Of a stretch of 64,000 bases of DNA, positions 10,688-19,177 are shown one piece after another. Made by a program: the position numbers and the translations under genes. The DNA comes from Methylobacterium mesophilicum SR1.6/6. Lineage in GTDB: Bacteria; Pseudomonadota; Alphaproteobacteria; Rhizobiales; Beijerinckiaceae. Every line of letters begins with the position of its first letter. The stretch's first letter is position 1. Where the stretch lies: positions 1,495,612-1,559,611 of the forward strand of contig NZ_CP043538.1 of the NCBI RefSeq assembly GCF_000364445.2, in the 5' to 3' direction. The notes under the pieces are model-generated. The model had not been told where the DNA came from. It ran no database searches and saw only the letters and a program-made list of their open reading frames with translations.

Positions 10688-10806
10688 TCAAGGCAAGGCC
10701 ACGACATCGGTCCTTTCCGCTGCGGTGTGAAGTCCGGTCGGGCTATCGACCGGGGGCTGAGCTCTGCGTGGGCGCATCGGACGTCCCGGCGCGTCGGCCG
10801 GTCGGC

Positions 10807-11733
10807 TCACCGCTTGCCGAGCCAGTCGATGACGCCCGCGAGCGACCGGAACTCATCCAGCGCGTGAATCCGGGCATCCGGCATCGCGGTCCGGGCCATG
10901 GTCGCGAGCGCGTGGCCGGGGCCCAGTTCCAGGACGCGGTCGGCACCGTATTCGCGGCAGGTATCCAGGCAGGCGGCCCAGTCGATCGGCCGCGAGATCT
11001 GCAGGGCGAGCTTCTCGAGACCCTCGGGGACCCGGAACACGGTCGCGCCGTCGAGACCGCTGACCAGGCGGGGAGACGCGGGTGCCGGTCGCCGCAGCGT
11101 CGCCTGCGCGAGCGCGTCCCGGAACGCCGCCGTGGCGGCTGCGAGGAGCGGCGTATGGGAGGGCGTGTGGACCGGCAGGACCACGGCCCGCTGCGCTCCG
11201 GACCCGCTCGCCTCGACGCACAGGGCATCGAGGGCGTCGCGCGGCCCGCCGACGACGCCGCTGTCGGCCGCATTGCGGATCGCGAGGTGGCAGCCGTGCC
11301 GCGCGGCGAGATTAGCCAGTGTGTCCAGTGCCAGCCCGCGGATTCCCGCCAGCCCGAATCCGGCCCCGGAGGCGGCATCCATGGCCTCCGCGCGCCGCGC
11401 GGCGAGGGCCAGGACGTCCGCCTGATCGAGCCGTCCGGCGACGCCCCAGGCCGCGAGGTCGCCGACGCTGTAGCCGGCCACGATGGCGCGATCCGGCTGC
11501 GCCGGGCCGAGGGTGCGCCACGCGGCGAGCGCGGCGGTGCAGCACAGGATCTGGCCCGCGCGATTGGCGTGCAGGCGGTCGTCGCCGGCCCGCGCGAGGT
11601 CGCGGGGATCGGTGCCGTCGAGATGGGTCTTGGCGGCCGCGAAGATCGGCTGCGCCGCCGGATCGTCGGCTGTGAGATCGAACATCCCCGGGTGCTGGCC
11701 GCCCTGGCCGGAGAGGAGCAGGGCGACGGTCAT
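10807..11733 (-). CDS. mdcH: Malonate decarboxylase, malonyltransferase (epsilon) subunit MdcH
   Basis: Loads malonyl from malonyl-CoA onto the acyl carrier subunit to start the malonate decarboxylase cycle. The 308-residue product begins MTVALLLSGQGGQHPGMF and carries the FabD-like nucleophile Ser89 in GYSVG, HTPSHTPLL with the catalytic-type His, and ELGPGHAL near the C-terminus. The ATG at 11733 overlaps the mdcG stop by four bases (ATGA), which argues against the longer open frame reaching 12012. It is the last gene of the mdcACDEGH run. Confidence 0.9.
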   Translation of the reverse strand: MTVALLLSGQGGQHPGMFDLTADDPAAQPIFAAAKTHLDGTDPRDLARAGDDRLHANRAGQILCCTAALAAWRTLGPAQPDRAIVAGYSVGDLAAWGVAGRLDQADVLALAARRAEAMDAASGAGFGLAGIRGLALDTLANLAARHGCHLAIRNAADSGVVGGPRDALDALCVEASGSGAQRAVVLPVHTPSHTPLLAAATAAFRDALAQATLRRPAPASPRLVSGLDGATVFRVPEGLEKLALQISRPIDWAACLDTCREYGADRVLELGPGHALATMARTAMPDARIHALDEFRSLAGVIDWLGKR

Positions 11734-12389
11734 GCCGCCACCGGAACGCGCAGCGCATCGACCGGCCGGAGCGCCAGCGCGTCCACGCTCTTTGCGAGCA
11801 CGGAGCCGCCGGCCGGGGCTTCGAGCAGCTCCCGCCAGTGCAGGCCGAACCCGTCCGGAAGCAGGATCTCCCCGTCGATGCGCATGGGCGCCACGTCCGC
11901 GATGGTGCGGATCTGCGTCAGCAGGCCCGTCGGGACGGCCTCGCGACACGGCCAGAGCAGGTCGAGATCGGAGGTGGCGGTCAGGTAGGTCAGGCCGGTG
12001 ACCGCCTGCCACAGGAGGCCGCCGAAGGACCGCGGCACGATCCCGTGCCCGGCCCCGATCGCCACGAGATCCCGGATGGCCGGGCGCCAGGCCGCGGGGG
12101 CATCGCCGGCGACGTCGATCAGGCTCATCGGGGATAGCGCCGTCAGGGCTTCCTCAGGCAGCGCCAGCCCGATCCTCCGCTTGCCGTCGGCGGGTGGCAA
12201 GGGCAATCCGAGGGGGACGGCCCCGGCGTCCTCTCCCGGAACCCGGCGGCGCACGACGAAGGGCCGCCCCGCCTCGGCCCAGCCTCGCAGATGCGGGACA
12301 GCGACGAGATCCGGCCGCGCGTCGAGCAAGGCCGCCCAGGCTGCCGGATCGGCCCGGACGAGGTCGTGGCGCCTGTAGGGCTCAGCCAA
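11730..12389 (-). CDS. mdcG: Malonate decarboxylase holo-ACP synthase MdcG
   Basis: Transfers the 2'-(5''-triphosphoribosyl)-3'-dephospho-CoA prosthetic group to the carrier subunit MdcC (phosphoribosyl-dephospho-CoA transferase). The 219-residue protein shows the family features RRHDLV at the N-terminus, PSFG-like RSFGGLLWQAVTGL and the nucleotidyltransferase-type SDLDLLW at about 140-146. It starts at a TTG overlapping the mdcE end by eight bases and ends overlapping mdcH by four, so translational coupling is likely. The donor synthase MdcB is not encoded nearby. Confidence 0.88.
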   Translation of the reverse strand: MAEPYRRHDLVRADPAAWAALLDARPDLVAVPHLRGWAEAGRPFVVRRRVPGEDAGAVPLGLPLPPADGKRRIGLALPEEALTALSPMSLIDVAGDAPAAWRPAIRDLVAIGAGHGIVPRSFGGLLWQAVTGLTYLTATSDLDLLWPCREAVPTGLLTQIRTIADVAPMRIDGEILLPDGFGLHWRELLEAPAGGSVLAKSVDALALRPVDALRVPVAA

Positions 12390-13098
12390 GGCGCGCCTGA
12401 TCGCCGACGGCTTCAGCCACGGAGCGGGCGACCGGCCGGCCGCCGCGCGCCTCGCCGAGACGGTCCCGCACGTCGTCCGACGGCATCGCGTCGATCAGAG
12501 CGCGGATCTGGCCATCCAGCGGCGTGCCGGGATCCAGGACCGCGTGGACCGCACCGGTCGCCACCATGTTGTCGATGCCGGGGGCGAAGACCGGCGTCGA
12601 CTTCGCCATGTCCTGGAGCTTCTCAAGCGGAAGCTTGGTGACGCGGGCCACCGACAGCAGGTCCATCACGCTCGGATTGGCGCCGGGCAGCGCCGCCAGC
12701 ACGCGGGTCGCGAGCGCGGTGGCGATGAACGCTCCCGCAGCCGAATGGCCGTAGATCAGCCCGATCGTCGGATGCCCCGAGCGGTCGGCCAGCAGCACCG
12801 TCTTGGCGAGGTGCGCGAGGCACTCGTTCAGGCCCAGCAGCTCGTCGCGCCGGCTCATGCGCTGGCTGTCGGAATCGACCACGACAAGGATCGGCGCCCG
12901 GTCGCCCGCCCGCACCGCGTCGAGCACCGCCCGCGACAGGACCAGAGCGCCGTCGACGCCCAGCGGCGTGTCGCCATCGATGCCCACCACGTGGATCCTG
13001 CCACCCGCGAAGGGGCCGCTGCCGGTCACAAGCCCGTCGCGCACGGCGACGTCATGTCCGCCCGGGAAAAGGGACGCGAGGATCTCATCGAGCGTCAT
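12382..13098 (-). CDS. mdcE: Malonate decarboxylase gamma subunit MdcE
   Basis: With MdcD it forms the decarboxylase that removes CO2 from malonyl-S-ACP. The 238-residue protein has a crotonase/carboxyltransferase-like fold: LIYGHSAAGAFIATALATRV carries the glycine-rich oxyanion segment, and SDSQRMSRRDELLGLNECLA is characteristic of the family. The ATG at 13098 gives the usual start MTLDEILASLFP and overlaps the end of mdcD by 14 bases. A longer in-frame opening to 13272 lies inside mdcD and is rejected. Confidence 0.9.
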   Translation of the reverse strand: MTLDEILASLFPGGHDVAVRDGLVTGSGPFAGGRIHVVGIDGDTPLGVDGALVLSRAVLDAVRAGDRAPILVVVDSDSQRMSRRDELLGLNECLAHLAKTVLLADRSGHPTIGLIYGHSAAGAFIATALATRVLAALPGANPSVMDLLSVARVTKLPLEKLQDMAKSTPVFAPGIDNMVATGAVHAVLDPGTPLDGQIRALIDAMPSDDVRDRLGEARGGRPVARSVAEAVGDQARLG

Positions 13099-14014
13099 GG
13101 TCGGCCTCCCTGATCCGGCGGACGGTCTCGACGAAGGCCTCCGCGTCCATCGCCGGCACCCGCTCGGGATCGTTGACGCCGAGCCGCGCCCAGACATCCG
13201 TGGCATCCCGGCAATCGCCGAAGCGGGCGATCCGGGCCTCGAGGCGCGCCTGCTCGGCCTCCAGGGTTTCAAGGTCGAAGGCCGGCGCCCGGCCGAGGAG
13301 GTCGAGGGCTGCCCGCCGGAATTCCGCGACCGTGTCGGCGCAGAAGGCGTCGGCGCCGCCGATGAGCCTGCGGTGCTTGCCGCCCATGGTGCGCCAGACG
13401 AGCGCCCGGTCGCGGGAATCGAATTCCTCCGCGCCCTTGTTGGTCTCGATCACCTCCGGACCGGAAACCGAGATGCGGCCACCCTCGGACACCGCCAGCC
13501 GCGAGCAGGTTCCGGCGATGAGGCCACCGCCTCCGTAGCAGCCGGCACGCCCGCCGATCAGCCCGATGACGGGGATCCCGGCGGCGCGGACGTCCACGAT
13601 GGCCCGCATCGTCTCGGCGATGGCGGTCTCGCCGGCATTGGCCTCCTGGAGGCGCACGCCGCCGGTGTCGAACAGGATCAGCACCGCCATCGGCTTCACG
13701 TCGAGGGCGGCCCTGAGCAGACCGACGATCTTGCCCCCGTGCACCTCGCCGAAGGCGCCGCCCATGAAGCGGCCCTCCTGCGCGGCGATCAGCACCGGGC
13801 TGCCGTCGAGCGCTGCGCGGCCCACCACGATGCCGTCGTCGAAAGCGCGGGGGAGATCGAACAGCGGCAGGTGCGGGCTCATGCGCCGCTCGGTCGGGCC
13901 GAGAAACTCGTGGAAGCTGCCCGGATCGACGAGGGCCGCCACGCGCTGGCGCGCCGTGGCCTCGTACCAGCTCAGGGCATCCGGATCGACGCGCGCGGCG
14001 CGGTCACCCGCCAT
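13085..14014 (-). CDS. mdcD: Malonate decarboxylase beta subunit MdcD
   Basis: Second half of the malonyl-S-ACP decarboxylase, related to the acetyl-CoA carboxylase carboxyltransferase beta chain but without a zinc ribbon. The 309-residue protein begins with SWYEATARQRVAALVDPGSF and contains FMGGAFGEVHGGKIVGLL, LFDTGGVRLQEANAGE and the glycine-rich GGRAGCYGGGGL. Usual length for the family. It lies between mdcC (two bases away) and mdcE (14-base overlap). Confidence 0.92.
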   Translation of the reverse strand: MAGDRAARVDPDALSWYEATARQRVAALVDPGSFHEFLGPTERRMSPHLPLFDLPRAFDDGIVVGRAALDGSPVLIAAQEGRFMGGAFGEVHGGKIVGLLRAALDVKPMAVLILFDTGGVRLQEANAGETAIAETMRAIVDVRAAGIPVIGLIGGRAGCYGGGGLIAGTCSRLAVSEGGRISVSGPEVIETNKGAEEFDSRDRALVWRTMGGKHRRLIGGADAFCADTVAEFRRAALDLLGRAPAFDLETLEAEQARLEARIARFGDCRDATDVWARLGVNDPERVPAMDAEAFVETVRRIREADHDAR

Positions 14015-14016
14015 GA

Positions 14017-14325
14017 TCAGGCCTCCATCAGCCGGGCGCCCTGAAGCAGGCGCAGCGATACGGTGTCGGGGCGCGCGCCGCCGTCGTTGATGCTGATGCG
14101 GATGCCGCCCGGCTGTGCCCGGGCGACGAAATCCGCCACCACGGCTTCCCAGACGTCGCCGAACCCGGAGATCGGCGTCGCGATCGCGACTTCGCAGGCA
14201 TCCGCCGGCAGGACCCGCTCCAGAAGGATCTCCAGGTTGCCCGAGGCGACCACGCCGGTGATCGCGTTCGGCACCGAGCCCGCCAGCGGCTTCGTGGTGG
14301 TGTGGCGGAAGGTCAGGGTTTCCAT
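14017..14325 (-). CDS. mdcC: Malonate decarboxylase acyl carrier (delta) subunit MdcC
   Basis: The small carrier that holds acetyl or malonyl on its dephospho-CoA-derived arm. The 102-residue product begins METLTFRHTTTKPLAGS. Ser28 in VVASGNLEIL matches the serine to which the prosthetic group is attached in characterised MdcC proteins. SINDGGARPDTV near residue 80 is the other family signature. The ATG at 14325 has AAGGAA upstream. The usual start and length are met; the in-frame extension to 14415 is not supported. Confidence 0.9.
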   Translation of the reverse strand: METLTFRHTTTKPLAGSVPNAITGVVASGNLEILLERVLPADACEVAIATPISGFGDVWEAVVADFVARAQPGGIRISINDGGARPDTVSLRLLQGARLMEA

Positions 14326-14409
14326 GGCCGGTTCCTTGTGGGGCATCCAGCGATCCATACGGAACGCCTCAACAGAGAGCCTGTCCGACTCAGAGCTTCC
14401 ATTGCACAC

Positions 14410-14457
14410 CCTCATTCTGAGGTGCTGCGCTGCGCTCCGGGACCTCGGGATGAGGTC
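14410..14457. repeat. REP-like inverted-repeat element
   Basis: CCTCA-TTC-TGAGG (14410-14422) is followed by GACCTC-GGGAT-GAGGTC (14441-14457). The two halves also pair with each other: CCTCAT with ATGAGG, and GAGGT with ACCTC. The form resembles the short palindromic elements dispersed through many alphaproteobacterial chromosomes. It sits in the 234-base gap between mdcA and mdcC. No second copy was noticed in this window. Confidence 0.45.
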
Positions 14458-14559
14458 GCGCTTGGAGTCTCTTTCGCAACGAGCGAGATCGGAAGGTCGA
14501 CCGGGCCCTCGGGTTCAGGTTCAGACGGCGAAGGTCTCGACATCGCGTTCAGCCGCGGC

Positions 14560-16206
14560 TCACCAGTTCCGGAACTTCGCCGGCGGCTCGTAGAGCCCAC
14601 CGGACCAGTGCACGAGATCCTTGATCGACTTCGCGGCGAGGAGCGCCCGATCCGCGTCGAGCGGCTCGATGCCGAGATCCTCCGGCCGCCGGATGACGCC
14701 GCGGGCGCGCAAGGCCTCGACCTTCGCCCGGTCACGGCCGCGGCCGACCTCCGTGTAGCCCGCCACGCCGCGGATCGCCTGCTCGCGCTCGTCGGCGTCG
14801 CGGCAGAGCAGGAGGTTGGCGATGCCCTCCTCGGTGACGATGTGGGTCACGTCGTCAGCGTAGATCATCACCGGCGCCAGCTCGAGCCCGATCTTCTGGG
14901 CGAGTTCCAACGCGTCGAGCTTCTCCACGAAGGTGGGCACCAGCTTGTCGCCGAAGGTCTCGACGAGCTGGACGACCAGCTTGCGCCCGCGCATCAGCGC
15001 CGGGTCGCCGACGATCTGCCCCTCCCGTCCCGCCTTCATCCAGGCGTCCGAGGGATGGCGGCGTCCGTGCGGATCCGAGCCCATGTTGGGGGCACCTCCG
15101 AAGCCCGCGACCCGTGACTGGGTGATGGTCGAGGAATGGCCCATCAGGTCGATCTGCAGCGTCGCGCCGATGAACATGTCGCAGGCATAGAGGCCGGCCG
15201 TCTGGCAGAAGGCCCTGTTCGAGCGAAGGCTCCCATCCGCACCTGTGAAGAAGATGTCGGGCCGCTCGCGGATGTAGCGGTCCATGCCGACCTCGGACCC
15301 GAAGCAATGAACCTGCTTGACCCAGCCCGACTCGATCGCGGGGATCAGGGTCGGGTGCGGGTTCAGCGCCCAATGGGTGGCGATCTTGCCCTTCAGCCCG
15401 AGCTTCTCGCCGTAGGTCGGCAGCAGAAGCTCGATCGCCGCCGTCCCGAATCCGATGCCGTGGTTGAGGCGGCGGATGCCGTACTCGGCGTAGATTCCCT
15501 TGATCGCCATCATGGCGATCAGGATCTGGGTCTCCGTCATGGCCGCCGGGTCGCGGGTGAAGAGCGGCTCGACGTAGAACGGCTTGTCGGCCTCCACCAC
15601 GAAGTCGATCCGATCGCCCGGGATGTCGACCCGCGGGACTGTCTCGACGATCTCGTTGACCTGCGCGACGACCACGCCGTTCTTGAAGGCCGTCGCCTCC
15701 ACGACGGTGGGCGTGTCCTCGGTGTTGGGCCCGGTATAGAGATTGCCGTCCCGGTCGGCCGAGACGCCCGCGATCAGCGCCACGTTGGGCGTCAGATCAA
15801 CGAAGTAGCGGGCGAACAGCTCCAGGTAGGTGTGCACCGCCCCGAGCTCGATCTGGCCGCCGTAGAGCATCTTGGCGATGCGGGCGCCCTGCGGACCGGA
15901 ATAGGAATAGTCGAGCCTCTTGGCGATGCCGGTCTCGAAGACGTCCAGATGCTCCGGGAGGACGATCCCCGACTGGACCATGTGCAGATCGTGGACCTTC
16001 TCGGGATCGCAGGCGCTCAGCGCCCGGGCGAGACAATCCGCCTGCTTCTGATTGTCCCCTTCGAGGCAAACACGATCGCCCGGTCGCAGGATCGCCTCCA
16101 GCAGATCGACGACGGCCTCCGCCGGCACGACCTTGCCGTCTGCCTGCGCGCGGCCAGCCGCGATCCGGGCTTCGCGCGCCTGCCTCTCCTCGCGCCAATC
16201 GTCCAT
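14560..16206 (-). CDS. mdcA: Malonate decarboxylase alpha subunit (acetyl-S-ACP:malonate ACP transferase) MdcA
   Basis: Exchanges acetyl for malonyl on the carrier protein, regenerating malonyl-S-ACP and releasing acetate. The 548-residue protein starts MDDWREERQAREARI, with purine-rich sequence before the ATG, and has the family's usual length. Visible signatures include GDRVCLEGDNQKQADCLARA, GIGFGTAAIELLLPTYGEKL and AGFGGAPNMGSDPHGRRHPS. The in-frame extension to 16302 runs into the promoter region and is not used. It is the first gene of the mdc run and is divergent from madLM. Confidence 0.94.
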   Translation of the reverse strand: MDDWREERQAREARIAAGRAQADGKVVPAEAVVDLLEAILRPGDRVCLEGDNQKQADCLARALSACDPEKVHDLHMVQSGIVLPEHLDVFETGIAKRLDYSYSGPQGARIAKMLYGGQIELGAVHTYLELFARYFVDLTPNVALIAGVSADRDGNLYTGPNTEDTPTVVEATAFKNGVVVAQVNEIVETVPRVDIPGDRIDFVVEADKPFYVEPLFTRDPAAMTETQILIAMMAIKGIYAEYGIRRLNHGIGFGTAAIELLLPTYGEKLGLKGKIATHWALNPHPTLIPAIESGWVKQVHCFGSEVGMDRYIRERPDIFFTGADGSLRSNRAFCQTAGLYACDMFIGATLQIDLMGHSSTITQSRVAGFGGAPNMGSDPHGRRHPSDAWMKAGREGQIVGDPALMRGRKLVVQLVETFGDKLVPTFVEKLDALELAQKIGLELAPVMIYADDVTHIVTEEGIANLLLCRDADEREQAIRGVAGYTEVGRGRDRAKVEALRARGVIRRPEDLGIEPLDADRALLAAKSIKDLVHWSGGLYEPPAKFRNW

Positions 16207-16280
16207 GTGCGCGCCCTCGTCGATGTGCCGAACGCCAGATAGAGCGGCCGTCCGTATTTTCAAAGCCGAACAGATCACGC

Positions 16281-16310
16281 TTTCGTATACGGGATTGCCC
16301 AATTGTCAAT
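16281..16310. promoter_or_regulatory. Candidate operator/promoter between mdcA and madL
   Basis: In an otherwise GC-rich genome this divergent gap is AT-rich and has two short palindromes: CGTATACG (16284-16291) and ATTG-T-CAAT (16302-16310). The second contains TTGACA reading toward mdcA. GntR-type malonate regulators in other bacteria bind a GTATAC-centred palindrome, so a role for the local GntR protein is plausible. The -10 spacing is not ideal. Confidence 0.35.
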
Positions 16311-16431
16311 ATCTTGCATACTGAGCGGAACGGCCGAAGGCTGATTCGGGAAGGAAACGCACTATGACGCGCGCGTCGGGGCAGTGGCTGGCAGCCGGCA
16401 GGTCACCGGTATTGTACCTAGGCCAACGCCG

Positions 16432-16890
16432 ATGATCGTCCTCGGTGTCGCCCTGCTCGCGGCCTGCACGCTGATCGGCGTGTATCTCGGCGATCTTCTG
16501 GGCCTGCTGCTCGGCGTGAAGGCTAATGTCGGCGGCGTCGGCATCGCGATGATCCTGCTCATCGCCGCGCGGCTGTGGCTCTCGCGGCGCGGCCGCCTGA
16601 CCAAGGGTGTCCAGTTCGGCGTCGAGTTCTGGGCCGGGATGTACATCCCGATCGTCGTTGCGATGGCAGCGCAGCAGAACGTGGTCGCGGCGGTCAGCGG
16701 CGGCCCGATCGTGCTGATCGCCGCCACAGGCTCGCTCGTCCTGTGCTTCGGTGCCGTGGCCCTCCTGAGCCGCGTCGGGCGTCGCGACGCATCCAACGGG
16801 ACGGTCGAGCACGGCGGATCGGTCATCGGCGGGGGGGCGGAGCCGCCCGTCCCCGTCCAGCCTGCCTCATCCGTTGCCAAAAAGGTCTGA
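16432..16890 (+). CDS. madL: Malonate transporter subunit MadL
   Basis: Smaller membrane subunit of the two-component malonate:sodium symporter MadLM (also called MdcL). The 152-residue protein starts MIVLGVALLAACTLIGVYLG, then GVKANVGGVGIAMILL, both hallmarks of the family, and has four hydrophobic segments before a hydrophilic tail. The ATG at 16432 matches the family start; an upstream GTG at 16384 would add an unusual hydrophilic leader. The gene is divergent from mdcA and is followed at once by madM. Confidence 0.92.
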   Translation: MIVLGVALLAACTLIGVYLGDLLGLLLGVKANVGGVGIAMILLIAARLWLSRRGRLTKGVQFGVEFWAGMYIPIVVAMAAQQNVVAAVSGGPIVLIAATGSLVLCFGAVALLSRVGRRDASNGTVEHGGSVIGGGAEPPVPVQPASSVAKKV

Positions 16891-16894
16891 CGCC

Positions 16895-17698
16895 ATGGAA
16901 AACGGATCCGGGGATCACGGCATCGGGCATGCCGTCTGGCACGGCATCGAGCACGTCTTCGTCGAGCAGAGTCTGGTGGCCGCGTTCGCGGTGGTCGGGG
17001 CGCTGATCCTGATCTCCAACTTCGCCGCCAAACGGCTCACCAACGGGCGGGTCCACGGCTCGGCCATCGCCATCGTGCTGGGGCTGGTCCTGGCCTATTG
17101 CGGCGGGCTCTACACCGGCGGCAAGAAGGGGCTCGCCGACCTCCCGGCGCTCGCCGGCATCGGCCTGATGGGCGGCGCGATGCTGCGCGACTTCGCCATC
17201 GTCGCCACGGCCTTCGAGGTCGATGTGGTCGAGGCCCGCCGCGCGGGGCTCCTCGGCGTATTAGCGCTCGCCCTCGGCACGATCTTGCCGTTCATCGTGG
17301 GGACGCTGACCGCCATGGCCTTCGGCTACCACGACGCGGTGTCGGTCACGACCATCGGCGCGGGCGCGATCACCTACATCGTGGGCCCGGTCACCGGCGC
17401 GGCGATCGGCGCGGATTCCACCGTGATGGCGCTCTCCATCGCGACCGGCGTCACCAAGGCAGTCATGGTGATGGTCGGGACACCTTTGGTGGCGCGGCTG
17501 ATCGGCCTGGATAACCCGCGCTCTGCCATGGCGTATGGCGGGTTGATGGGGACGGTCAGCGGCGTCGCCGGCGGTCTCGCGGCGACCGACCCCAAGCTCG
17601 TGCCCTACGGTGCATTGACCGCCACGTTCCACACCGGGATCGGCTGCCTCGTCGGTCCCTCGATCCTGTTCCTGACGGTGCGGGCCTTCCTCGGTTGA
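16895..17698 (+). CDS. madM: Malonate transporter subunit MadM
   Basis: Larger membrane subunit of the MadLM malonate importer. The 267-residue protein begins MENGSGDHGIGHAVWHGI and has many hydrophobic helices with conserved glycine-rich stretches such as GLVLAYCGGLYTGGKKGLA, GLMGGAMLRDFAIVATAFEV and MGTVSGVAGGLAATDPKLVP. The ATG at 16895 follows the madL stop by four bases. An in-frame TTG within madL (16874) is possible but less likely. Confidence 0.92.
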   Translation: MENGSGDHGIGHAVWHGIEHVFVEQSLVAAFAVVGALILISNFAAKRLTNGRVHGSAIAIVLGLVLAYCGGLYTGGKKGLADLPALAGIGLMGGAMLRDFAIVATAFEVDVVEARRAGLLGVLALALGTILPFIVGTLTAMAFGYHDAVSVTTIGAGAITYIVGPVTGAAIGADSTVMALSIATGVTKAVMVMVGTPLVARLIGLDNPRSAMAYGGLMGTVSGVAGGLAATDPKLVPYGALTATFHTGIGCLVGPSILFLTVRAFLG

Positions 17699-17788
17699 AA
17701 ATTCGGCCCTGCGGATGAGGGTGTGCTATCGCAACGTCTGCCCCGGAGACTGAAAGCCGCTCCGCGCGGCGGGGTCGAGGAGCGGCGA

Positions 17789-18457
17789 ATGCACGGCGAT
17801 TTCCAGAAGATCGACAGCGGCCTGCTCTCAGACCGGATCCGCGACGCGCTGACGGACGCCATCGCGTCGGGTACCCTCGCGGCCGGTACGGCCCTCGACG
17901 AGCAGAATCTCGCACAGCGCTACGGCGCGTCGCGCACCCCGGTCCGGGAGGCGCTGCGCCAGCTCGCGGCCTCGGGCCTCGTGGAGATCCGGCCGCGCCG
18001 GGGCGTGGTGGTTGCGCGCCTCACACCACAGCGGATCGCCGACATGTTCGAGACGACAGCCGAGATCGAGGCGATGTGCGCGCGCCTCGCAACCTACCGG
18101 ATGACGCCCCTGGAGCGCGGCGGCCTGATGGAGTTGCACGAGGAATCCGCCGCGGCCGTGGAGGCCGGCGATCTCGACGCCTACGACCGATTCAACCGGA
18201 TCTTCCACGAGGCGCTCTACGCCGGGACCCACAACGCTTTCATGGCCGAGCAGGCCCTGGCGATCCGCGAGCGGCTGGCGGCCTTCCGACGGACGCAGCT
18301 GCGCCACTCCGACCGGATCCGCCGCTCCCGGGAGGAGCACGGCGACATCCTGGCGGCGATCGCGGAAGGCGACGGCGAGACGGCCGCCCGGCGGATGCGG
18401 GCGCACATGCTTCGCGCGGCGGCGGCTCTGGGACGTTACATCGCCGAGACGGGTTGA
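17789..18457 (+). CDS. GntR-family (FadR/FCD type) transcriptional regulator of malonate genes
   Basis: A 222-residue regulator with an N-terminal winged helix (about 10-75; LAQRYGASRTPVREALRQLA is the recognition helix region) and an all-helical FCD ligand-binding domain (about 80-215, with AEIEAMCARLA and the metal-site-type FHEALYAGTHN). The ATG at 17789 has GAGGAG at 17777-17782, six bases upstream; an in-frame longer opening to 17723 lacks this. It follows madM by 90 bases, so it probably senses malonate or malonyl-CoA and controls the divergent mdc and mad genes, as MdcY does in Acinetobacter. Confidence 0.88.
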   Translation: MHGDFQKIDSGLLSDRIRDALTDAIASGTLAAGTALDEQNLAQRYGASRTPVREALRQLAASGLVEIRPRRGVVVARLTPQRIADMFETTAEIEAMCARLATYRMTPLERGGLMELHEESAAAVEAGDLDAYDRFNRIFHEALYAGTHNAFMAEQALAIRERLAAFRRTQLRHSDRIRRSREEHGDILAAIAEGDGETAARRMRAHMLRAAAALGRYIAETG

Positions 18458-18527
18458 GGCGGTGGACCGGCCAGATCGCGTCCGCGGGGAACTTGCTCGG
18501 CGGGACGCTCCTGTGGGGCCTTGGCTG

Positions 18528-19007
18528 TCACGCCAGGCGGACGACGAGCGAGAGCAGGCATCCCGGCCTCGCCGTGTGGACGTTCACGAATTCCGTGCGC
18601 GCATCGCTGAGGGCGCGTTCGAGCGGGGCATCGACGTCGTCGCCCGCGCAGACATGGCCGAGATCGTACAGGCATTGGTGTTCGGTATCGTAAGCCCGGA
18701 CCGACACGAGCGGGTTGGCGCGGATGATCGGCGCCACCGCGTTCCGGATCTCGGCGTGGGGACAGGTCGTCTCGTGCAGGAAGATCGGGCTCGGGGTCCA
18801 GTAGAGGCCGCGGGGCTTCGGTAGATCGTACGAGCCGAGCAACATGGGTTCGCCCGGCTTTGCCAAGCGAAGGCAGTGCCGGCATGGGTATGCGCCGCTC
18901 GCTGTCGCCATGACCCGCCGGATCGCGTTGCCGCGATCGTCCAGTCCGGTGCGACGGAAGCGATCAGCGGTCTCCGCGGCGATCGGAACGCATTGAAAGT
19001 CGGTCAT
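18528..19007 (-). CDS. DUF1203 domain-containing protein
   Basis: A 159-residue cytoplasmic protein of the uncharacterised DUF1203 family. It shows the family pattern: R-G-DDRG near residues 20-26, PCRHCLRLAKPGEPMLLGSY at about 41-60, then PSPIFLHETTCPHAE. The Cys-x-x-Cys and His residues suggest metal binding, which is an inference. The ATG has GGAGG seven bases upstream. It converges with the GntR gene. Confidence 0.82.
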   Translation of the reverse strand: MTDFQCVPIAAETADRFRRTGLDDRGNAIRRVMATASGAYPCRHCLRLAKPGEPMLLGSYDLPKPRGLYWTPSPIFLHETTCPHAEIRNAVAPIIRANPLVSVRAYDTEHQCLYDLGHVCAGDDVDAPLERALSDARTEFVNVHTARPGCLLSLVVRLA

Positions 19008-19177
19008 TCGGACACCTCCGCGACGTCTCCGAGACCTGTCTGAGACCTGTCGTGGCGCGAAGCATCCCGATCCTTGCTCTCAAACCGGGGCGATGGGCAT
19101 TATTCCGACGGGAGCCGCTCGACCGCCGTTGCGCCGAAACCGCCGACCACCGATGCCGATACCGCCGGCGCCGGTCC

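Noticed and set aside
19008..19177. Possible 6S RNA downstream of zapA
   Set aside because: This is where 6S RNA often lies in relatives, but no convincing closing stem and central bubble could be drawn by eye. A covariance-model search with the Rfam 6S family would decide.
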